9,388 nt of DNA from NCBI GenBank assembly GCA_903826715.1, contig CAIKFN010000159.1, positions 1 to 9,388 on the forward strand. The letters run 5' to 3'. A model generated the notes under the pieces. The model was given only the letters and a program-made list of their open reading frames with translations, made no database searches and was not told where the DNA came from. Position 1 is the first letter of the stretch, and every line of letters starts with the position of its first letter. Below, in pieces: positions 5,838 through 9,388 of the stretch. Origin of the DNA: an uncultured Actinomycetes bacterium (lineage in GTDB: Bacteria; Actinomycetota; Acidimicrobiia; Acidimicrobiales; RAAP-2). The translations under genes were made by a program, and so were the position numbers.

Positions 5838-7091
5838 ATGAACTGGACAATTGATGACATCAATCTTTCGGACATGGCGTTCTGGCGCCGACCATGGGCA
5901 GAGCGAGAAGAAGCATTCAAGCTGCTGCGTCGCGACGCTCCAATCACTCACTACGAAGAGCCATCAATTGAAGGTTCATCAATTGAACTTCCCAAGGGCG
6001 CTGGTTACTACGCACTAACTAAGCACCGCGACGTTGCTGAAGCATCAAGAAACCCAGGAGTATTTCTTTCTGGTCCTGGTGCCGTGTCGCAGATGGATCT
6101 TCCACCAGAAATGGTTGAGTACTTCTCTGGAATGATTTCAACAGACGACCCGAAACACGCACGACTCCGTCGAATTGTTTCAAATGCATTCAACCCAAGA
6201 AATGTTCGCGCAATTGAAGACTCAATTGAGAAGCTCGCGAGCGACGTCATTGACCGCGCCATGAAGTCTGGAACAGGTGACTTCATCACTGATATCGCTG
6301 CACCATTCCCACTCGAAATCATCTGTCAGATGATGGGCGTTCCTCCAAGTGAGTACCAGACCGTTCTTAACTGCTCAAACATCATTCTTTCTTCTGGTGA
6401 CCCAGACTTCGTGAAGGAAGGCTCAGATCCGATTCTTGCGTTCCTTGAAGCTGGTGCCACGCTGACTGGAATTATGGAAGAGATTGGCAAGCACCGTATT
6501 GACAATCCAATTGATGACATCACCAGTGCACTCGTAAACGCTGAGATTGAGTCTGAGAAATTAACCCACCAAGAACTGGCTTCGTTCTTTGTTCTGCTCG
6601 TAACCGCTGGAAATGAAACCACCCGTACCGCTATTGCGCACGGTCTTCGTGCCCTCAGTGAGCACCCAGACCAGAAGGCTCGCCTCGTTGCTGACTACGA
6701 AAGTTTGGCTAAGACCTCAACCGATGAAATTGTCCGCTGGGCATCACCAGTTATTTGGATGCGTCGCACTCTCGCAACCGACTACACACTTTCGGGCAAG
6801 GATCTAAAGGCTGGCGACAAAGTGTTGTTGTATTACAGCTCAGCTAACCGTGACGAAGACGCGTTCGTTGATCCCTACACATTCGATGTTGGTCGCACAC
6901 CAAACGATCACTACGGCTTCGGAGCCCCTGGTCCGCACTTCTGTCTTGGTGCTCACTTAGCACGTCGTGAAATCACTGTTATGTGGCGTGACCTAATTGC
7001 GCGCACTCCGAACATTCACATGACGGGTGCTGCATCACAGTTGGAGTCAACATTCGTAAACGGAATTAAGAAACTCCCCTACAGCTTCTAA
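5838..7091 (+). CDS. Cytochrome P450 monooxygenase, CYP124/CYP125-like
   Basis: 417 residues, a soluble bacterial class I P450, normally fed electrons by a ferredoxin and its reductase (neither is in the window). Signatures: N-terminal LSDMAFWRRPWAEREEAFKL; I-helix oxygen-activation motif AGNETT (257-262); K-helix ExxR as E297-I-V-R300; heme-binding loop GFGAPGPHFCLG with the thiolate Cys369; near-C-terminal FVNGIKKLP. The heme loop has one more residue between Phe and Cys than the usual FGxGxHxC (Phe is at -8). That spacing, and the TFVNGIK tail, are as in mycobacterial CYP125 and CYP124, which oxidise the terminal methyl of cholesterol and methyl-branched lipids. A steroid or isoprenoid omega-hydroxylase is therefore a reasonable but unproven call. 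The start is fixed by AGGAGG. The stop overlaps the convergent AhpD-like gene by four bases (CTAA). An operator-like dyad covers codons 5-9. Confidence 0.95.
   Translation: MNWTIDDINLSDMAFWRRPWAEREEAFKLLRRDAPITHYEEPSIEGSSIELPKGAGYYALTKHRDVAEASRNPGVFLSGPGAVSQMDLPPEMVEYFSGMISTDDPKHARLRRIVSNAFNPRNVRAIEDSIEKLASDVIDRAMKSGTGDFITDIAAPFPLEIICQMMGVPPSEYQTVLNCSNIILSSGDPDFVKEGSDPILAFLEAGATLTGIMEEIGKHRIDNPIDDITSALVNAEIESEKLTHQELASFFVLLVTAGNETTRTAIAHGLRALSEHPDQKARLVADYESLAKTSTDEIVRWASPVIWMRRTLATDYTLSGKDLKAGDKVLLYYSSANRDEDAFVDPYTFDVGRTPNDHYGFGAPGPHFCLGAHLARREITVMWRDLIARTPNIHMTGAASQLESTFVNGIKKLPYSF
5850..5864. repeat. Perfect dyad at the start of the P450 coding sequence
   Basis: ATTGATG-A-CATCAAT begins 12 bases into the P450 gene (codons for IDDIN) and about 85 bases from the NifU-domain start. 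It has the shape of a regulator operator, and a partial copy (CAATTGATGACATCA shared) occurs at 6508-6522, also coding IDDI. Arms of 7 bp can arise by chance about once in a window this long, so its function is uncertain. Confidence 0.25.
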
Positions 7092-7432
7092 GCAGTAGCT
7101 GCAGCTTCGTCATAAGCGTGTAGAGCTCGTGGGCCCCACACGGTCCCGGGTCCACCATTCATCAAAATTGAAACACCTATTGCTTCGGCGACTTGTTGAC
7201 GAGTGACTGCGTTTCGCACACACCCACGTGCGTGAGCAACAATGCACCCGTCACACTCTCGAGTAATTGCAATCACCAGAGCGAGTAGTTCTTTGGTTCC
7301 TGCATTGAGTTCACCAGGTGCCATAGCTGCACTAGAAAGCGTTGCGAAACCTTTCATTACATCTGGGATGAGCCCTCGAAGGTCTAATGCGGGTTGGCGT
7401 AATTCTTCACGGATTTCTTCATTGCTGTTCAT
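7088..7432 (-). CDS. AhpD/carboxymuconolactone-decarboxylase-like protein
   Basis: 114 residues, an all-helical single-domain protein of the CMD/AhpD superfamily, usually oligomeric and cytoplasmic. The core motif is ECDGCIVAHARGC: the redox pair C60-x-x-C63 followed by H67 at the AhpD-like spacing, with an extra C71. Upstream GELNAGTKELLALVIAIT (40-57) is the typical lead-in, and GPGTVWGPRALHAYDE closes the fold. The CxxC favours a peroxidase/reductase or thiol-redox role over ring-opening decarboxylation, but the substrate is unknown. The ATG at 7432 is chosen because AGAGGAGG lies five bases upstream; an in-frame ATG at 7462 has no such site and reaches into the promoter gap of the divergent carbonic anhydrase. 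The stop overlaps that of P450 (CTAA, 7088-7091). Confidence 0.88.
   Translation of the reverse strand: MNSNEEIREELRQPALDLRGLIPDVMKGFATLSSAAMAPGELNAGTKELLALVIAITRECDGCIVAHARGCVRNAVTRQQVAEAIGVSILMNGGPGTVWGPRALHAYDEAAATA
7129..7155 (+). terminator. Possible hairpin terminator for P450, inside the AhpD-like gene
   Basis: GTGGGCCC (7129-7136) and GGGTCCAC (7148-7155) pair over 8 bp with one G-U wobble and an 11-base loop, 38 bases past the P450 stop. The wobble is allowed only in plus-strand RNA; minus-strand RNA would have a C-A mismatch there, so the structure favours the P450 transcript. There is no T-run after it. The region is locally GC-rich coding sequence, so chance pairing is possible. 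Confidence 0.3.
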
Positions 7433-7437
7433 AAGTG

Positions 7438-7445
7438 CCTCCTCT
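7438..7445 (-). promoter_or_regulatory. Shine-Dalgarno AGAGGAGG for the AhpD-like gene
   Basis: On the minus strand this strong ribosome site lies five bases before the ATG at 7432. It decides against the longer in-frame start at 7462. Confidence 0.8.
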
Positions 7446-7475
7446 AATGAGCGTAGCCACATTGGAGTTTCTTCC

Positions 7476-7481
7476 TAAGAT
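7476..7481 (+). promoter_or_regulatory. Candidate -10 element for leaderless carbonic anhydrase mRNA
   Basis: TAAGAT (TANNNT) lies seven bases before the ATG at 7489, the same geometry as at the acyl-CoA dehydrogenase gene. No Shine-Dalgarno precedes this ATG or the in-frame ATG at 7480. Confidence 0.4.
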
Positions 7482-7488
7482 GTACTCC

Positions 7489-7983
7489 ATGACTGCAATT
7501 GATGACCTTCTCACTCATAACGGCAGCTACGTACCAAAGCACGGGCACAACGAGCTTCCAACTGAGCCACAACTGCATTTGGCGGTCCTCACTTGTATGG
7601 ACTCGCGTCTTGATCTCTTTGGCGCTCTAGGTCTGAAACTCGGACAAGCTCACCTCATTCGAAACGCCGGTGGTCTTGCAACTGATGATGCCATTCGCTC
7701 GCTGCTGCTCAGCCAGCGTCTCTTGCAGACGAGGTCAATCATGGTTATTCACCACACCAGGTGTGGGCTCGAAACGTTTGAAGAATCAGCACTACAGGCA
7801 GAACTAGAAAAGGAATTCGGGCAGCGTCCGCCATTCAAACTTGGCGCCTACAAAAATGTTGATGATGACGTTAAGCAAACTGTCGCGACACTGGGTAACA
7901 GTCCATTTGTTATTGGCACAGAAATTCGTGGTTTTGTCTTCAATGTTGATGACGGAGACTTACGAGAAATTACAGAACTGTAA
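7489..7983 (+). CDS. Beta-class carbonic anhydrase
   Basis: 164 residues, cytoplasmic zinc enzyme interconverting CO2 and bicarbonate. The zinc ligands are readable: C36-M-D38-S-R40 (Cys ligand and the Asp/Arg dyad), and H89-T-R-C92. Other family stretches are HLIRNAGG (55-62), TDDAIRSLLLSQRLL (65-79) and RGFVFNVDDG near the end. Length and order match the short mycobacterial beta enzyme Rv1284, with which it shares the DD-IRSL-SQRLL block. Rv1284, as I remember it, has Asp between the His and Cys ligands (HHTDCG), where this protein has Arg. The ATG at 7489 (MTAIDDLL) aligns with the Rv1284 start and has a -10-like box seven bases upstream; 7480 and 7435 are longer alternatives. The gene is divergent from the AhpD-like gene and ends five bases from the convergent zinc-ribbon gene. 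Confidence 0.92.
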   Translation: MTAIDDLLTHNGSYVPKHGHNELPTEPQLHLAVLTCMDSRLDLFGALGLKLGQAHLIRNAGGLATDDAIRSLLLSQRLLQTRSIMVIHHTRCGLETFEESALQAELEKEFGQRPPFKLGAYKNVDDDVKQTVATLGNSPFVIGTEIRGFVFNVDDGDLREITEL

Positions 7984-7988
7984 AAGTT

Positions 7989-8147
7989 CTAGTCGCAGCA
8001 ACTGTCACGCCACCCACACGCCGTGCAGCGATAGTGGGCGTGTTCGGCTGATAATTTTCCGCCGCAATTCTGGCATTCGGTAAAAATACCAAAGCGATTT
8101 AGGCAATCAATACCTTGTCCAATGGTTGTTTCAGGTTGACTAGACAT
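7989..8147 (-). CDS. Small zinc-ribbon protein, 52 residues, function unknown
   Basis: Found by translating the space between carbonic anhydrase and thymidine kinase on the minus strand. The product has 52 residues. The N-terminal 20 are plain (TTIGQGIDCLNRFGIFTE), then come C25-x-x-C28, twelve residues containing HAHY, C41-x-x-C44, and an unusual end, GWRDSCCD. Two CxxC knuckles 12 residues apart form a classic zinc ribbon; C15, C50, C51, H36 and H38 are additional possible ligands. It is the second gene after thymidine kinase, 51 bases downstream, with a 7-bp hairpin between them. No strong Shine-Dalgarno precedes the ATG at 8147. Its stop lies five bases from the convergent carbonic anhydrase stop. 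I do not recognise a named family. Support comes from the ordered cysteines, the exact filling of the gap and the stop placement; conservation has not been tested. Confidence 0.72.
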   Translation of the reverse strand: MSSQPETTIGQGIDCLNRFGIFTECQNCGGKLSAEHAHYRCTACGWRDSCCD

Positions 8148-8167
8148 ACATCCATTTTGCCCGTTGC

Positions 8168-8185
8168 TCCACGTCTACACGTGGA
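8168..8185. repeat. 7-bp inverted repeat between thymidine kinase and the zinc-ribbon gene
   Basis: TCCACGT (8168-8174), loop CTAC, ACGTGGA (8179-8185), perfect. In the minus-strand mRNA it forms a tight hairpin starting 14 bases after the thymidine kinase stop and ending 20 bases before the zinc-ribbon ATG. No T-run follows on either strand, so it is not a standard terminator. It could be an intercistronic stability or attenuation hairpin, or a DNA operator; the sequence cannot decide. Confidence 0.5.
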
Positions 8186-8198
8186 TACAAAAACTCTT

Positions 8199-8789
8199 TT
8201 AGATTGGCCCTAGTTTGCCTGAGCGGTAGTGCGTGCGACAAAGAACTTGGTAATGAACTACTCCGTGGTGAACGTCACCAATGACGAACTGGTCACCGTC
8301 TCTAACAATCACACCGTCAACGACGCGGGCGTTGCATCGACCTTTATTTCCACACCAACAGGTTGAGGTGAGCGGAAGCTCACGCGCGACGTCGGCGATC
8401 GAAAATAGACGTGCCGAGCCAGGAAATAAATTCAGTTGAAAGTCAGCTGATAAACCAAACGCATGTACATCAACGTCGTCGTCGTCGACTAGTTGTCCAA
8501 GCTGGTCGATTTGTTCTTTGCTTGCGAACTGTGCCTCATCGATTACGAGGATTTTTATCCCCTCGGCGAGGAGCTTCTTAATGCGAGGGGTTAGATCTTC
8601 GCCATTTTCAATGGCGTCAGCATCAGCCTCAATACCAATTCGACTTGTAATTTTGCCATTATTGCTGCGCTGACCAAATGTCCACAGCGCGATGTCGCTC
8701 CTGTTTTCACGAAGTTGCCAGCAGAGCTGTAGCGCCAAGGTGGACTTTCCAGCCGCCATTGTTCCGTATGTAAAAGTCAGTTCTGCCAT
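8199..8789 (-). CDS. tdk: Thymidine kinase (type II)
   Basis: 196 residues, cytosolic salvage enzyme phosphorylating thymidine (and deoxyuridine) with ATP, probably a tetramer. P-loop GTMAAGKST (9-17); Walker B and Q-lid VIDEAQF (82-88), with E85 the expected catalytic base; substrate loop AFGLSADFQLNLFPGS (110-125); zinc domain with C144-W-C146 and C184-R-T-H187. The first knuckle is CxC rather than CxxC, with another Cys at 152 that could substitute. An acidic run VDDDDVD (101-107), coded by a CGT-repeat-like stretch, precedes the substrate strand. The length is normal for the family. The ATG at 8789 is preceded by GAAAG at about six bases. It is divergent from the TrmO-like gene and probably co-transcribed with the small zinc-ribbon gene downstream. 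Confidence 0.95.
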   Translation of the reverse strand: MAELTFTYGTMAAGKSTLALQLCWQLRENRSDIALWTFGQRSNNGKITSRIGIEADADAIENGEDLTPRIKKLLAEGIKILVIDEAQFASKEQIDQLGQLVDDDDVDVHAFGLSADFQLNLFPGSARLFSIADVARELPLTSTCWCGNKGRCNARVVDGVIVRDGDQFVIGDVHHGVVHYQVLCRTHYRSGKLGPI

Positions 8790-8848
8790 ATATCTTTCAA
8801 GTTGCTTCTAGGAAAGTACACGATACCCCCAGAGCTCGATTGCTTCAC

Positions 8849-8854
8849 TAGATT
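8849..8854 (+). promoter_or_regulatory. Candidate -10 element for leaderless TrmO-like mRNA
   Basis: TAGATT (TANNNT) ends six bases before the ATG at 8861, placing the transcript start at the ATG. The intervening AGGTGA touches the ATG and is too close to act as a normal Shine-Dalgarno. Confidence 0.45.
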
Positions 8855-8860
8855 AGGTGA

Positions 8861-9319
8861 ATGGAACACATTGTTAGACCAGTCGCATATATCCGCAACG
8901 ACCGCAGTGAGGCTCTTGACGACAATTGGGACGACATCGAAAGCACCATTGAACTCGCCCAAGACGTCCCCTCAGAGGCCTTGAAGGGACTCTCAGACTT
9001 CTCGCATATCGAAGTCGTATTCTTCGCCGACTGGGCTGAAGACGTCCCACCAGGGCCCTGGCACCGTCACCCTCGTGGCAACACTGACTGGCCAGATGTT
9101 GGAATTTTTGCGCAGCGTAACAAGGACCGCCCAAATCGTATTCTTCTAACAACGGTTGCAATCAAGTCAGTAAACGAGCGTTCAATAACAGTGCGCGGGC
9201 TAGACGGTATTGACGGCACACCAGTGCTCGATATCAAACCAGTATTTCGCTGGAGCGTTCCAAAGGGCGACCTTAAAGTCGCCCCCTGGAGTGAAGCTCT
9301 CGGAGAGAACTACTTCTAG
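8861..9319 (+). CDS. TrmO/TsaA-like tRNA methyltransferase
   Basis: 152 residues covering the TsaA (UPF0066) domain. TrmO methylates N6 of threonylcarbamoyladenosine-37 in tRNA using SAM, through a beta-barrel unlike Rossmann methyltransferases. Visible family motifs: HPRGN (70-74), VGIFAQR (80-86), RPNRI (90-94) and GLDGIDGTPVLDIKP (113-127), plus an acidic N-terminal half. The best-known members read RPNPIG; RPNRIL here marks a divergent branch, so the tRNA target is inferred rather than certain. It lacks the C-terminal extension of the E. coli protein. The start is the ATG at 8861, close behind a -10-like box. The stop overlaps the convergent hydrolase gene by four bases (CTAG, 9316-9319). 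Confidence 0.85.
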   Translation: MEHIVRPVAYIRNDRSEALDDNWDDIESTIELAQDVPSEALKGLSDFSHIEVVFFADWAEDVPPGPWHRHPRGNTDWPDVGIFAQRNKDRPNRILLTTVAIKSVNERSITVRGLDGIDGTPVLDIKPVFRWSVPKGDLKVAPWSEALGENYF

Positions 9320-9388
9320 TTCTTGGCAATAAACGCAAGCATCAAGTTTGCGATTTCTTCGCCCTTGTCTTCTTGCAAGAAGTGACCA
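9316..9388 (-). CDS. C-terminal end of an alpha/beta-hydrolase, haloalkane-dehalogenase-like (partial)
   Basis: The last 23 residues and stop of a gene that starts beyond the right edge. The visible end begins GHFLQEDKGEEIA and closes MLAFIAKN. GHFLQED is characteristic of the catalytic-His segment of haloalkane dehalogenases and close epoxide-hydrolase relatives, where the His completes the triad and the following residues start the last helix. The catalytic Asp and halide-binding Trp lie outside the window, so dehalogenase specificity cannot be confirmed. Its TAG shares four bases with the stop of the TrmO-like gene. Confidence 0.6.
   Translation of the reverse strand, partial: GHFLQEDKGEEIANLMLAFIAKN

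Noticed and set aside
5430..5951. Long 173-residue frame for the NifU-domain gene starting at 5951
   Set aside because: The extra 63 residues run antisense through the start of P450 and the shared promoter gap; the domain begins right after the ATG at 5762.
7433..7462. Upstream AhpD-like start at 7462
   Set aside because: AGAGGAGG lies between it and the ATG at 7432, at ideal distance for the latter.
7435..7488. Upstream carbonic anhydrase starts at 7435 and 7480
   Set aside because: No ribosome site, no family match to the extra residues, and 7435 overlaps the AhpD-like Shine-Dalgarno region.
8016..8043. ACACGCC/GGCGTGT pairing after carbonic anhydrase as a terminator
   Set aside because: 14-base loop, no proper T-run directly after the stem, and it lies in Cys/His codons of the zinc-ribbon gene.
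8474..8487. CGT tandem repeat as a microsatellite
   Set aside because: It simply encodes the DDDD run of thymidine kinase and is very short.
9369..9382. 14-base palindrome CTTCTTGCAAGAAG near the right edge
   Set aside because: It has no loop, it encodes the conserved FLQED segment of the hydrolase, and one such palindrome is expected by chance in a window this size.
1..9388. Mobile elements, CRISPR arrays, tRNA or rRNA, defence or toxin-antitoxin systems
   Set aside because: No repeats with regular spacers, no terminal inverted repeats, no transposase or integrase motifs and no RNA-gene signatures were seen on either strand.

Overview
The window is compact, gene-dense bacterial chromosome with roughly half G+C, and most likely comes from an actinobacterium. 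The evidence is gene content and sequence style: a three-gene GT4 glycosyltransferase / methyltransferase / squalene-cyclase-like operon of a type familiar from Actinobacteria, a beta-carbonic anhydrase resembling mycobacterial Rv1284, a P450 with a CYP124/125-style heme loop, a FadE-type acyl-CoA dehydrogenase, and several leaderless-looking starts. An aquatic member of Acidimicrobiia would fit the mix of acyl-CoA dehydrogenase, P450 and haloalkane-dehalogenase-like genes at moderate G+C, but that placement is a guess from gene content.

Layout. 2841 to 1 (minus): glycosyltransferase, methyltransferase and an alpha/alpha-barrel protein that runs off the left edge, tightly coupled and probably acting on a cell-envelope glycan or glycolipid. 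2945-4180 (plus): acyl-CoA dehydrogenase. 5762 to 4177 (minus): a NifU-domain Fe-S protein followed by an MFS exporter. 5838-7091 (plus): cytochrome P450. 7432 to 7088 (minus): AhpD/CMD-like protein. 7489-7983 (plus): beta-carbonic anhydrase. 8789 to 7989 (minus): thymidine kinase followed by an unrecognised 52-residue zinc-ribbon protein. 8861-9319 (plus): TrmO/TsaA-like tRNA methyltransferase. 9388 to 9316 (minus): C-terminal end of a haloalkane-dehalogenase-like hydrolase. No stretch over 300 bases lacks a gene.

The transcription units alternate strand all along. The four divergent gaps are short (about 56-103 bases) and must hold the promoters. Three of the four convergent pairs overlap by exactly four bases through a shared YTAR stop tetramer, and the fourth is separated by five bases. 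There is thus no intergenic room for terminators, and candidate terminator hairpins lie inside the opposing genes. The clearest is a perfect 15-bp inverted repeat at 4246-4283 within the MFS gene.

Functionally this is mixed housekeeping and metabolism: envelope glycan synthesis, lipid or sterol oxidation (acyl-CoA dehydrogenase, P450, dehalogenase-like), Fe-S delivery, CO2/bicarbonate exchange, nucleotide salvage and tRNA modification. I saw no mobile element, CRISPR array, rRNA, tRNA or defence system. The least explained items are the embedded hairpins and stop overlaps, the 52-residue zinc ribbon with its upstream hairpin, and the third gene of the envelope operon.
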